Source: Maricaulis maris (GTDB lineage: Bacteria; Pseudomonadota; Alphaproteobacteria; Caulobacterales; Maricaulaceae). From it: a stretch of 64,000 bases of DNA. Of this stretch, positions 54,723 to 63,997 are shown piece after piece (within the stretch, counting starts at the first letter, position 1; each line of letters opens with the position of its first letter). Under the pieces are notes generated by a model, which did no database searches, was not told where the DNA came from, and was given only the letters and a program-made list of their open reading frames with translations. The DNA lies in contig NZ_RBIM01000002.1 of NCBI RefSeq assembly GCF_003634045.1, positions 486,184-550,183 on the forward strand, read 5' to 3'. Made by a program: the position numbers and the translations under genes.

Positions 54723-57647
54723 TTAGAAGCGCAGGCGGCCACCCACGAAGAGGCGACGGCCCAGCGTTTCGTACGTTGCCGGCCAGGTGTTAGCCTGCTC
54801 CGACGCGGTCGAACCGAGTTCCGGAACGTCGGTGTCGGTGAAGTTGGTCACACCGATCGTCGCCGTGAAGGCTTCGTTCACGTCATAGGCAAACGTGACG
54901 TCGAAGTAGTTCTTCGCAACGATGTCGTCCGACAGGTCGGAAACCGCAGCTGCCGTGGTGCCATCGGCATCAAGCGCACCAATGTGACGCCAGCGCAGCG
55001 AGGTCGTGAACGGACCCGTGTACCAGGACGTCTGCATGGAGTGCTTGTACTCCGGCGTCGGCTCACCACAGTCCAGACCATAGAGGCCTGCACATTCGAT
55101 GACCGGCGACGAAGCCGACGTGGTGAAGTCTGCTTCGGAGACAAAGCCACCATAGTAGGTGACAGCCATGTCGCCCGGCAGGCCGATCACGTCAGCGGCG
55201 AAGGAGTAATCGACGCGAAGGTCGAAACCCACAGCCGTGAGCGTTGCCACGTTGATCGGCGACAGGTTCGGCAGGAAGCCGCTGGCGCCCATTTCACCGG
55301 TATTCGGGTTACGCGACGGGGTACCGCCACCAGCCGGATACAGGGTGTCACACGATGCCTGAATGCCGGTCAGGTGGCATTCGTTCAGCAGCGTCTGGAG
55401 CGGAACCGTGGAAATCGCATCCTGGATCTCGATGTTGTAGTAATCGAGCTGGATGGTCAGACCTTCGATCGCGCTCGGCTCGATGACCGCACCGATGGTG
55501 AAGGTATCAGCCGTTTCCGCACCCAGGTTGGTGTTACCACCGAACAGGGCTTCCATCTGGGCATTGCCCTGGAACGCTGCGCCAAGCTGGCCAGCCGGAA
55601 CGCCGGCAGCCGTACAGGTCGCGTCGATCGTAGCGGCCGAGTAGGAACCGTTGGCACCGCCGGAGCACGGGTCGGTTGCGCCCGGGAAGCCGTTGGTGAA
55701 CGGAGCGAACAGATCGTTGACGTTCGGAGCACGAACGGCGCGGTTGAAGTTACCACGCAGACGGATCTGGTCGTTGATCTGCCAGCCAAGGCCCACAGCG
55801 AAGGTCTCGGTGTTGCCGACCGTGTTGTACTCAGAGGTACGGAAGGCAAGGTTCAGGCTCAGCGATTCCATCATCGCCTTGCCGGTCACCAACGGAACTT
55901 CGGCTTCAGCGAAGAACTCGTAGACATCAACCACACCTGCAACCGGCAGGGAGGAGTTGAAGCCACGAACGTCCGGGCCAAGCACGGAGTCAGGGATCGA
56001 TTCAGCGGATGATTCACGATACTCGACACCGAGGACCAGGGCCGGGGCGTATTCGGCCGTCGGCAGTTGGAACATCGGCAGCTCGCCGTTCACCGTCGCA
56101 ACCGTCTGGAACAGCTCGACATTGTCGATCTGGGCGCCGGTACGCGAGATGTACGCAGCACCTTCAGCCGAGATCGAACCCGGGCCGCCAAAGATGTTGA
56201 CGTACGGGGCCGAACAACCGGTCGCGGCCTGGTGGCAAAGGACGGCATCCTGCAGGGCCGAAACGGACAGGTTGCCCGTCTGGATCTGCGAGATGGACGA
56301 GCGCGAGTAGTTCGCAAACGCGTCATACGACCAATTTTCGTTGATGTCGCCGCGAGCGCCGAACACCAGCTGGTAGGAACTCGTATCACGCAGCGAGTTC
56401 CGCGTGCCGAGCTCTTCATAACGACGCGAGGTACGAATGGTGGCAGTGCCGTCACCATTGTTGGAACCGGTGTAAGACTCATCAACATTCGGTGTCAGCG
56501 GATCGTCCGCAATGCTGACATCGTTCGTCATCAGAGCCAGAAGGTCGGCCGGGATGTTCGGGTCGGACAGGTCAACGTTCAGGGTCACACCGGCCGGCGT
56601 CGGAGCCAGCTGGGAATCAACGACGTTGTTGGCGTAAACGCCACGACCGTACAGCTCGAAATGCTCATTCACTTCATAGGTCGCGAAGGCCGAGAAGTTG
56701 TAGCGCTCTTGCGGCAGCTGCAGGTAGTTGGACGGCGCATAGTTGTAGGTGTCGTTCGGGTTACCGAAACGCATGCCACGAACCTGGCCTTGCTCGTTCA
56801 CGAAGAAGCCCGAGCAGGTGTTACCGACACAATCGCCGTCGAACGTCTCGACATCAGCCGTGGTGAGGCCAAAGTTGGACGTGGTCGCGCCACGGATACG
56901 GGTACCCGGAATGTTCGACGAGCCACCGGCGATGAAGCCGTCGGCAGCATTGCCCGGACCCGGATCCCAATTCGTCAGCTGCGAGAACTCGCGGTCACCC
57001 TGGAAGACGGCCTGGCGGTTGGTGTAACCCATGGAGATGACAGCGTTACCCCGACCATCGTCGAAATTGCCGCCCATCGTGATCGACAGGGTCGTGATCT
57101 CACCATCGAGGTCACCCAGCGAAAGTTCCTGCGACGCGTTGATCTCAACGCCTTCGAAGTCATCCTTCATGATGAAGTTGACAACACCGGCAACAGCGTC
57201 CGAACCGTAAACGGCCGAAGCACCACCGGTCACGATGTCGACAGAGTCGACAAGCGCGGACGGGATGTTGTTGAGGTCGACGACCTGGGCCGGACCGGAA
57301 CCGACGAAGCGCATGCCGTCGACGAGGACGAGCGTACGGGTCGTGCCGAGGCCACGCAGGCTGACCGTTGCCGTACCGTTACCCGGGTTGTTCGAGGTCG
57401 AGTCGAACGCCGGAACGACTTGCGGCAGGGTGTTGATGAAGTCTTCGGTGTTGACCGTGTTCACAACCGCGAGCTGCTCAGCAGACACGTTCGTGATCGG
57501 GCTCGGCGCCACCGTATCGGTACGCTGGATGCGCGAACCGGTTACGACAACGACGTCGTCGTCTTGTGCTACAGCGGGAGCCGCGACGGCCAGACCGCTG
57601 ATCAGCGTGCTTGCCATCAGGCAAGTCTTCAAGGACTTGGATCTCAC
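54723..57647 (-). CDS. TonB-dependent outer-membrane receptor
   Basis: The 974-residue protein has a signal peptide (MRSKSLKTCLMASTLISGLA then AVAQDDD), a TonB-box-like VVVVTGSRI, a plug domain with VVNTVNTEDFINTLPQVVPA and GLGTTRTLVLVDGMRFVGSG, AVYGSDAVAGVVNFIMKDDF, and a large beta-barrel ending RRLFVGGRLRF with the terminal Phe of barrel insertion. Paired cysteines occur in several loops. The start is GTG with GGAGGG 7 nt upstream. Substrate is unknown; in this group such receptors often import carbohydrates or siderophores. The neighbouring oxygenase/sulfotransferase genes suggest a linked substrate. Confidence 0.9.
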   Translation of the reverse strand: MRSKSLKTCLMASTLISGLAVAAPAVAQDDDVVVVTGSRIQRTDTVAPSPITNVSAEQLAVVNTVNTEDFINTLPQVVPAFDSTSNNPGNGTATVSLRGLGTTRTLVLVDGMRFVGSGPAQVVDLNNIPSALVDSVDIVTGGASAVYGSDAVAGVVNFIMKDDFEGVEINASQELSLGDLDGEITTLSITMGGNFDDGRGNAVISMGYTNRQAVFQGDREFSQLTNWDPGPGNAADGFIAGGSSNIPGTRIRGATTSNFGLTTADVETFDGDCVGNTCSGFFVNEQGQVRGMRFGNPNDTYNYAPSNYLQLPQERYNFSAFATYEVNEHFELYGRGVYANNVVDSQLAPTPAGVTLNVDLSDPNIPADLLALMTNDVSIADDPLTPNVDESYTGSNNGDGTATIRTSRRYEELGTRNSLRDTSSYQLVFGARGDINENWSYDAFANYSRSSISQIQTGNLSVSALQDAVLCHQAATGCSAPYVNIFGGPGSISAEGAAYISRTGAQIDNVELFQTVATVNGELPMFQLPTAEYAPALVLGVEYRESSAESIPDSVLGPDVRGFNSSLPVAGVVDVYEFFAEAEVPLVTGKAMMESLSLNLAFRTSEYNTVGNTETFAVGLGWQINDQIRLRGNFNRAVRAPNVNDLFAPFTNGFPGATDPCSGGANGSYSAATIDATCTAAGVPAGQLGAAFQGNAQMEALFGGNTNLGAETADTFTIGAVIEPSAIEGLTIQLDYYNIEIQDAISTVPLQTLLNECHLTGIQASCDTLYPAGGGTPSRNPNTGEMGASGFLPNLSPINVATLTAVGFDLRVDYSFAADVIGLPGDMAVTYYGGFVSEADFTTSASSPVIECAGLYGLDCGEPTPEYKHSMQTSWYTGPFTTSLRWRHIGALDADGTTAAAVSDLSDDIVAKNYFDVTFAYDVNEAFTATIGVTNFTDTDVPELGSTASEQANTWPATYETLGRRLFVGGRLRF

Positions 57648-57752
57648 TCTTAATCCCTCCGAGTAAGGTATACGGAAAGGATGGGCTCACTCAGTCACGT
57701 GAGTTTTGAGCCCCCCTCAGATTCGGATCGCCCGAAAGCTTTCCATTTCTGC

Positions 57753-57782
57753 AAGGTACGTCTGCGATTTCGGGGGGGTCAA
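57753..57782 (-). promoter_or_regulatory. Possible promoter of the TonB-dependent receptor
   Basis: On the minus strand TTGACC (57777-57782) and TACCTT (57753-57758) are 18 nt apart, about 100 nt upstream of the GTG start. The gap 57648-57895 otherwise shows no gene. Confidence 0.45.
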
Positions 57783-57895
57783 TGACATCACACCGTCACA
57801 ATCGGTCTTTGCGATACACTGTTGCAGGTTTGTCGCAGACGAAAGCAGCCGGAAAGTAGCGATGTCGTACCAGCAGGTCGATCAACGAAACTTGC

Positions 57896-59689
57896 TCAGG
57901 GATCGGGCAGAAGGTCGAACGGTGCGGTGATCCGCAACTCATCGCCCTGGAACGGCTCAACGCCATGCCAGAAGAAGGACGGGAAGAAAATCGCGTGGCC
58001 CGGCTCGGGCAGAATGTAGCGCTCGGCCGGAAGCGCCAAACCTGGCAGGCCTGGCACGCCCAGCCGGAGCCATCCGTCCCGCTCGCCATCCAGAACACGC
58101 TTCGGTATTTTCACGTAGTAGCTGGCACTCACCCAGCCGGCCGGATGGACATGATCCACATGCCCGCCACCGGAGCGGAGACGCACGGACCAGGCCCCGG
58201 CCAGCCGCGCCCGCCCCGTATTGCGCGCCAGAAACGGATGATCCGGGTCCTCGGGCAATTCAGCCAGATATTTTCGGGACAAATCCTGCAACGCCATCGC
58301 CAATTCGCGAATCACCGGGTCATCGCTGTTCCACAAACGACCGGCTGACTGTGTGCCGCCATACAGGGTCTGTTCCAGCGGCGCGGCGCCATCGGCGTGC
58401 AAGGCCTCGATTCGCTCCGCCAGCGCCTCGTTGAAATCGGCCAGCGAGGCATAGCCGGGCGGCGGCGTGATCGGCATCTTGCGCGCGAAACGGTCATAGT
58501 CGCACAGGCGGGCATAACGGGCATCGCCGGTTTGGCGCCAGGCGACCGACTGCAGGGCAAGGTGTTTTTGCAAGTGTTCCGCCGGCGGGTCGACGGTCAA
58601 CACATCGACAGCCTCAGCCCAGGCTGAATTCACCAGCAAGGCTTCGGCAAGACCGTGCCGGGCGGCCCAATCCTGGCCCTCTGACATGGCAAAGGCCCGC
58701 CGCGCATCAACCAGCGCAGCGGCGGCATCGCCTGTCCGCAAACTCAACTCGCTGCGGACCATGGCCGCCGCCACAGCCGCGGGATCGCGCGCCAGGGCTG
58801 CATCGGCCGCGGCCCGGGCAGCAACAGCGTCGCCGCTGCGCATCAACAGCCGCGCGAGCAGGGCGTTGAGCTGCGGATCACCACTTGCCGTGATTGCCTG
58901 TTTGAGACTGTCCAGTGCTGAAGCACCTTGCCCCGCCTCGAACAGGAGACTGGCGAGGTCGGCGTGATAGCCCGCATCGAACGGCGCCAGCGACAAGGCC
59001 TGCCGATAGGCCCGCTCGGCACCGGCAATATCGAGCCGCGTGCGCAGGCTGTGGCCAAGCTGGGCGTGAGCCTCGGCCATGCCAGGCGCCAGCTGGCAGG
59101 CCTGTTCAAGATCGGTGCAGGCCTCCGCCAGTCGGCCCGCCTCGCGCAACAGCGCACCGCGATTGATCCGCGGCAGGACGGCCCGGTCATCACTGGCAAT
59201 CGCCGCCGTGAACGCGCGCTCAGCCGCCACATCATCGCCGCGCCGGCGCGCCAGATTTCCCAGCGCATTCAACGCTCCGGCATGCCCCGGCCGGAGCGCC
59301 AACACATCGTCCAACGCTGCCTCGGCGGCGTCAAAATCATCGCCGCCCGACAGGGTCAGGGCGAGGTTCAGCCGGGCATCAAAATAGTCCGGAGCCAGTT
59401 CGATCGCGCGCCGGTAGGCGTCAACCGCCGCCCCACTCCGTCCGGCCCGGCCATGATGATTGCCGAAATTATTATGGACGACGGCAGGTTGGGAGTGGCT
59501 GTCGGCGGCGGCAGCAAAGTCGGCGCAGGCGCCGGGATCATCGCCAGCCCGGCTGCGCGCCATGGCCCGCAACATCAGAGCGTCAGCCTGTCCCGGTGTC
59601 GCCAACAGGACCTTGTCCAACAGATCAACAGCGTCTGCTAAGCGGCCAGCCTGCAGCAGACCTGCGGCCCTCTGCAGCGTCTCGATCAT
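57896..59689 (-). CDS. TPR protein fused to a putative 2OG-Fe(II) oxygenase
   Basis: The 597-residue protein has TPR-like helical repeats over roughly residues 1-380 (for example GRSGAAVDAYRRAIELAPDY and GAERAYRQALSLAPFDAGYH) and a C-terminal 2OG-FeII_Oxy_5-type domain. That domain has GGGHVDHVHPAGWVSASYYV (residues 507-526), then FFPSFFWHGVEPFQGDELRI; H513/H515, H575 and R586 are the likely iron and 2-oxoglutarate ligands. TPRs may recruit a protein substrate. It is coupled to the upstream sulfotransferase gene by an ATGA overlap. Substrate unknown. Confidence 0.8.
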   Translation of the reverse strand: MIETLQRAAGLLQAGRLADAVDLLDKVLLATPGQADALMLRAMARSRAGDDPGACADFAAAADSHSQPAVVHNNFGNHHGRAGRSGAAVDAYRRAIELAPDYFDARLNLALTLSGGDDFDAAEAALDDVLALRPGHAGALNALGNLARRRGDDVAAERAFTAAIASDDRAVLPRINRGALLREAGRLAEACTDLEQACQLAPGMAEAHAQLGHSLRTRLDIAGAERAYRQALSLAPFDAGYHADLASLLFEAGQGASALDSLKQAITASGDPQLNALLARLLMRSGDAVAARAAADAALARDPAAVAAAMVRSELSLRTGDAAAALVDARRAFAMSEGQDWAARHGLAEALLVNSAWAEAVDVLTVDPPAEHLQKHLALQSVAWRQTGDARYARLCDYDRFARKMPITPPPGYASLADFNEALAERIEALHADGAAPLEQTLYGGTQSAGRLWNSDDPVIRELAMALQDLSRKYLAELPEDPDHPFLARNTGRARLAGAWSVRLRSGGGHVDHVHPAGWVSASYYVKIPKRVLDGERDGWLRLGVPGLPGLALPAERYILPEPGHAIFFPSFFWHGVEPFQGDELRITAPFDLLPDP

Positions 59690-61815
59690 GACCGTGCCCG
59701 CCCCCGCAACCGGTCAAGCCAGGCGCCGATACCGCCGCCGCTTGAGGGCCGGCGCCGACCCGTGTCATCGTCGGCATTTTCATGGGGATGATTGTCGGCA
59801 TCATGTCCGGTCCAGGCACCGGTGTCCGGATCGACCGGCCAGCAGGACAGCTCATCGTCAAAGGCGCCGAGCCAGTCGCGATAGGGGGTCGTGCTGTCGA
59901 GATGCTGCGGCGATGGCGCCCGCCGGACCTGCAACGCGGAAAACGTCATCACCGCGCGATCCTGCTTGTAGAATTCCAGGCAGGCACGCGACCAGCCGAT
60001 CCGAGTGCGGGCCAGGATGTAGCGCAGCCGGTCCTCGAAATCGCGCACGAAGTCTTCGTACTGGATCGTCGTGACCCGGCCGGGATAATGCCGCGCCCAA
60101 TGATCGCCGATCCGCGCCTGGTGGGCGTAGTAATGGGCGATGTCCCCGAGGTCATGGGCAAAAGGCCACATGCGCGAGAAATTGCGGCGATAGATCGAAA
60201 AGGCCGTCTCAACGGGCTTGCGGCGGATATGCAGCACCGGTGCGTCGGGAAACATCTGCCTGATCAGGCCGATGGCGAGGAAGTTGGAGGGTTGTTTGTC
60301 CGTCACCCAGCGCGCGCCCTCAAGCCCGTGCGCCTCGTATTGGCCGAGATAACGGGCGCGCCAGGCCTCCAGCCGGGCCTCGGGAATGGGGCCACCGCTA
60401 TAGCGGTCCTGCTTCGCCCAGCGCTCGAACTCCGCAAGAATGACGATCATGGCGCTCAACTCGCCACCACCGACCACATCTTCGTGCGCTGCCAGGGCCG
60501 CCTCCAACAGCGTGGTGCCAGAGCGGGGCATGCCGACGATAAAGACCGGTGTCGGTCCCGTGCCCATGACCGGTGCGGTGGTATCAACCTCGTCAAACGC
60601 GGCGATCAGCCGGTCGACGCGGGCTTCGTGGGCACCGCGGTCATAGGCTGAACGGGCCTTGCCCGTGTGCTGGACATGCTTGCAAGAATTGGCCGCGCGC
60701 CAGGCGGCGAAGGCGGCATCACGCTGCTTGGCGGCGTGACGACAATCGCCCAGCGCAAACAGGCCGATCGCCTTGCGATCAACGGCCAGGTCGGGCCGGT
60801 CGATCTCCGCCTGCAGGCGCTCGATATCGACTTCCGGCAAGGCGCCGCGGGTGAGTTCGCACAACATGCCATAGGCTTCCAGCTGGGCCGGATCATGTTC
60901 CAGGGTCTGGCGGGCCAGGGCGATGGCTTCGTCGGTATGACCGAACATGGTCTCGATCCGGGCCAGGCCGAAACTCGCTTCGGCGCAGGCATCATCCAGC
61001 GACAGTGCACGCTGGAAAGCAGACCGGGCCGAGGCCATGTCACGCGCCCCGATCATCAAGCGCCCCAGCGCGGCCCAGTTTTCCGCGTCCCCGGGATGGG
61101 CATCGACAACCGGCCGGAATATCTCGACGGCACGGCGATAATAACCCTGCTCACCCAGCGCGAGCGCCAGCGCGCCGCGTGCTTCCTCATCGTCCGGCGC
61201 GGCAGCCAGCCAGCGCCCGGCCTGATCGCTCATGGCGACCCAGTCACCGAGCTGACGCGACACCATCGCCTGTACGCGCAGCAAGTCCGGTGAACCGGCC
61301 AGCCCGCCGGTCTCCGCACTGCGGGCCGCCTTGCGGGCAGCGGCAAAGTCGCCCGTCTCCAGGCGCGCCGCGGCCAGCATCAGGGCGAGATGGGCCGCGG
61401 CAGGATGTTGCGGTTCGATCTCGAGCGCCCGCGACAACGCGTCCCCGGCCAGGTCATAGACCCCGGCCCGGCCCGCGACATCACCCAACCGGCCCTGGAC
61501 GTCGAACCGGCCCGGCGCGAGCGTCGCTGCCCGGCTTGCGGCCTCGAGGGCAGCAGCAAGATTGCCGGACATTTCATGCTGGATCGAGCGATAAAGCGGC
61601 GCCGAGGCATTGGCCGGATCGGCCGCCTCGGCGCGGTCGAGCCAGCTGCTGCCGGCGGCCAAGTCCCCGGTCTCCAGGGCACAGACGCCCTGGATCGCCA
61701 TCGCCTCGGCATTATCCGGCATCTCGGCGAGGACGGCATCGCACAGGCCGCGAGCCCCCGCGAAATCCTCGGCCAGCCGGCGTTGCCCGGCCTCGGCAAG
61801 ACGCGGATCGCTCAT
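59686..61815 (-). CDS. TPR-sulfotransferase family protein
   Basis: The 709-residue protein has TPR-like repeats to about residue 380 and then a sulfotransferase domain. The 5'-phosphosulfate loop is FIVGMPRSGTTLLE (about residues 425-438). The 3'-phosphate site is LHIRRKPVETAFSIYRRNFS. The segment YYAHQARIGDHWARHYPGRV matches bacterial TPR-sulfotransferases. It should transfer sulfate from PAPS to a hydroxyl, possibly a protein tyrosine or a glycan. Linked by ATGA overlaps to genes on both sides. Confidence 0.82.
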   Translation of the reverse strand: MSDPRLAEAGQRRLAEDFAGARGLCDAVLAEMPDNAEAMAIQGVCALETGDLAAGSSWLDRAEAADPANASAPLYRSIQHEMSGNLAAALEAASRAATLAPGRFDVQGRLGDVAGRAGVYDLAGDALSRALEIEPQHPAAAHLALMLAAARLETGDFAAARKAARSAETGGLAGSPDLLRVQAMVSRQLGDWVAMSDQAGRWLAAAPDDEEARGALALALGEQGYYRRAVEIFRPVVDAHPGDAENWAALGRLMIGARDMASARSAFQRALSLDDACAEASFGLARIETMFGHTDEAIALARQTLEHDPAQLEAYGMLCELTRGALPEVDIERLQAEIDRPDLAVDRKAIGLFALGDCRHAAKQRDAAFAAWRAANSCKHVQHTGKARSAYDRGAHEARVDRLIAAFDEVDTTAPVMGTGPTPVFIVGMPRSGTTLLEAALAAHEDVVGGGELSAMIVILAEFERWAKQDRYSGGPIPEARLEAWRARYLGQYEAHGLEGARWVTDKQPSNFLAIGLIRQMFPDAPVLHIRRKPVETAFSIYRRNFSRMWPFAHDLGDIAHYYAHQARIGDHWARHYPGRVTTIQYEDFVRDFEDRLRYILARTRIGWSRACLEFYKQDRAVMTFSALQVRRAPSPQHLDSTTPYRDWLGAFDDELSCWPVDPDTGAWTGHDADNHPHENADDDTGRRRPSSGGGIGAWLDRLRGRARS

Positions 61816-62573
61816 CCTGCCGCCCCGGCGGCGGGGTCATTGCGAAACCAGCCGGTGATCTGATAGCGGCCCTCGCCGGCAAATGGCGCAACCGGGCTGA
61901 CCGCATGCATGCGTCGCCCGTCGAATATCGACAGCATGTTGAAACGCGGCAGGAAGGCCCGCGACACGTCCAGCCCGTCCTCGATCAACATCAGCAGGCC
62001 GCCCCAATCGGTCTGCCAATTGCGCGTGAAGCCAAGCGTATAGGCGGCAACACGCTCACGCTCATGCCCCTCATCGACATGGCGTGTCAGAAAATGACCC
62101 CGCGCATAGCGGGTCGCCTGGGCATCGGCCTTGGTCACCAGTGGCGCCCCAGTCACGGCTTGGCCGAAATCGAGAAATTCGCGGGAGTTGAGAAACTCGG
62201 TCACCCGGTGGATCGGATGCCCCGGATCCCAGTGCGAGGTATAGGCCTGGATCATCGGATAGGCGTCGTAGAGATAGCCGTAATTTTTCTGCGCCCGCTG
62301 CATCACCGCGCCGATCTGGGCTGCAACCGCTTCGCGGCCCATGCGCTGGACGTCCTGCTGGGTCAGCTGGACAATGACGTCCTCGCCGTGCGGCGTCGGT
62401 TCGGGGAAGACCAGGCGCCAATTCAGCGTCTCCCGCAGGAGGGCGCTGATCTGCTCGGCAAGGTCAGGCTCGAACACGTCGGGGATCTGGACCAGCGGCA
62501 TCTCGGCATAACGGCTCGCCCACTCGGCGGCATCAAGGGCCGGATTGAGGCGAAGATCGAGTGTATCGGCCAT
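61812..62573 (-). CDS. 2OG-Fe(II) oxygenase (prolyl-hydroxylase-like)
   Basis: The 253-residue protein has an N-terminal 2OG region (PLVQIPDVFEPDLAEQISAL), iron ligands H165 and D167 (FLTRHVDEG), the second histidine H223 (RRMHAVSPV) and R236 (EGRYQITGWF). It resembles the PKHD/Ofd1-type proteins that hydroxylate protein residues. It is the first gene of the three-gene coupled operon. An ATGA overlap joins it to the sulfotransferase gene. Confidence 0.82.
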   Translation of the reverse strand: MADTLDLRLNPALDAAEWASRYAEMPLVQIPDVFEPDLAEQISALLRETLNWRLVFPEPTPHGEDVIVQLTQQDVQRMGREAVAAQIGAVMQRAQKNYGYLYDAYPMIQAYTSHWDPGHPIHRVTEFLNSREFLDFGQAVTGAPLVTKADAQATRYARGHFLTRHVDEGHERERVAAYTLGFTRNWQTDWGGLLMLIEDGLDVSRAFLPRFNMLSIFDGRRMHAVSPVAPFAGEGRYQITGWFRNDPAAGAAG

Positions 62574-62668
62574 GGCGGGTCACTACCTGTAACAAACGGA
62601 CCGAAAACACCTATCCACGCCACTCGGCGGTGTCCAGATGAGCGGTCAGCAAGCGCCAGCCCTGGCGC

Positions 62669-62702
62669 AAACGAAAACGGCGCGCTCCACGAGGAGCGCG
62701 CC
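62669..62702 (-). terminator. tuf2 terminator
   Basis: The 10-bp perfect stem GGCGCGCTCC/GGAGCGCGCC with loop ACGA is followed on the minus strand by GTTTTCGTT. It lies 26 nt past the displaced tuf1-type stop codon (TAG at 62730-62732) but 104 nt past the current tuf2 stop. Confidence 0.7.
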
Positions 62703-62727
62703 GCATTCTTGCGTCGATATCGGGTGT

Positions 62728-62763
62728 GTCTACTCGATGATTTTCGAGACGACGCCGGCGCCG
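62728..62763. repeat. Displaced 36-nt copy of a tuf 3' end
   Basis: Bases 62728-62763 are identical to 36908-36943, the last codons and stop of tuf1. They lie 43 nt downstream of the tuf2 stop and outside any intact tuf reading frame. With the recoded tuf2 tail they form an insertion-type scar of 77 nt (62764-62840). Confidence 0.9.
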
Positions 62764-62806
62764 CCAGATCTTGCTGACGGTTGGGCCGGCCGGTTTGCCT
62801 CAAAGA

Positions 62807-63997
62807 CTATTCAATAATCTTAGAGACCACACCTGCCCCAACGGTGCGGCCACCTTCACGGATGGCGAAGCGGAGCTTCTCTTCCATGGCGATCGGCACG
62901 ATCAGCTCGACATTCATTTCGACATTGTCGCCCGGCATCACCATTTCCGTGCCTTCGTTCAGCGTCACGACGCCGGTGACGTCGGTCGTGCGGAAGTAGA
63001 ATTGCGGACGGTAATTGGTGAAGAACGGCGTGTGACGGCCACCCTCTTCCTTGGTCAGGATATAGGCTTCTGCCACGAATTTGTGGTGCGGCGTGATGGA
63101 GCCCGGCTTGGCCAGAACCTGGCCACGCTCGACGCCTTCACGATCGACGCCGCGCAGCAGCACACCGACATTGTCGCCGGCCTGGCCCTGATCGAGCAGC
63201 TTGCGGAACATTTCAACGCCGGTACAGGTCGTCTTCGAGGTGTCACGAACACCGACGATTTCGATCTCTTCACCAACCTTGACGACACCGCGCTCGATAC
63301 GGCCGGTCACAACCGTGCCGCGGCCCGAGATCGAGAACACGTCCTCGATCGGCATCAGGAAAGGCTGGTCGATCGGACGCTCAGGCGTCGGGATGTAGTC
63401 GTCGACAGCCGCCATCAGCTCAAGGATCTTGTCCTTGCCAATGTGGTCGTCACGGCCTTCAACAGCCGCCAGGGCCGAACCGGCCACGATCGGCAGGTCG
63501 TCGCCCGGGAACTCGTAGGAGGACAGAAGTTCGCGAACTTCCATTTCCACCAGCTCGAGCAGTTCTTCATCGTCGACCTGGTCGACCTTGTTGAGGAAGA
63601 CCACCAGCGCCGGAACGCCAACCTGGCGCGCCAGCAGGATGTGTTCGCGCGTCTGCGGCATCGGGCCGTCAGCGGCGTTCACAACCAGGATCGCGCCGTC
63701 CATCTGCGCCGCACCCGTGATCATGTTCTTCACATAGTCAGCGTGGCCCGGGCAATCAACGTGGGCGTAGTGACGGTTGGCCGTCTCGTATTCAACGTGA
63801 GCCGTCGAGATGGTGATGCCGCGCGCTTTTTCTTCCGGCGCACTGTCAATCTCGTCATAACCCTTCGCCGTACCGCCGGATGCTTCCGCCAGTACCATCG
63901 TGATCGCAGCCGTCAGCGTCGTCTTGCCATGGTCAACGTGACCAATCGTGCCGATGTTCGCGTGCGGCTTGGTGCGCTCAAACTTTTCCTTCGCCAT
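62807..63997 (-). CDS. tuf: Elongation factor Tu (copy 2)
   Basis: The 396-residue protein encoded is identical to tuf1, and sampled nucleotide stretches are identical too, except that the last 34 coding bases differ: the final 11 sense codons encode [11 protein letters not shown] with 10 synonymous changes. Near-identity elsewhere indicates gene conversion. Its start lies 3 nt from the window end, so upstream regulation is not visible. In alphaproteobacteria this copy usually sits beside tRNA-Trp-secE; here 9 kb of other genes intervene. Confidence 0.97.
   Translation of the reverse strand: MAKEKFERTKPHANIGTIGHVDHGKTTLTAAITMVLAEASGGTAKGYDEIDSAPEEKARGITISTAHVEYETANRHYAHVDCPGHADYVKNMITGAAQMDGAILVVNAADGPMPQTREHILLARQVGVPALVVFLNKVDQVDDEELLELVEMEVRELLSSYEFPGDDLPIVAGSALAAVEGRDDHIGKDKILELMAAVDDYIPTPERPIDQPFLMPIEDVFSISGRGTVVTGRIERGVVKVGEEIEIVGVRDTSKTTCTGVEMFRKLLDQGQAGDNVGVLLRGVDREGVERGQVLAKPGSITPHHKFVAEAYILTKEEGGRHTPFFTNYRPQFYFRTTDVTGVVTLNEGTEMVMPGDNVEMNVELIVPIAMEEKLRFAIREGGRTVGAGVVSKIIE

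Noticed and set aside
56067..57653. Plus-strand open frame of 528 codons opposite the TonB receptor
   Set aside because: Antisense shadow; low-complexity Arg/Val composition with no domain.
61005..62777. Plus-strand open frame of 590 codons opposite the oxygenase and sulfotransferase genes
   Set aside because: Antisense shadow; Arg/Pro-rich with no fold-like pattern.
62728..63997. tuf2 as a broken gene because of the scar
   Set aside because: The recoded tail restores the exact normal C-terminus and stop, so the protein is intact.
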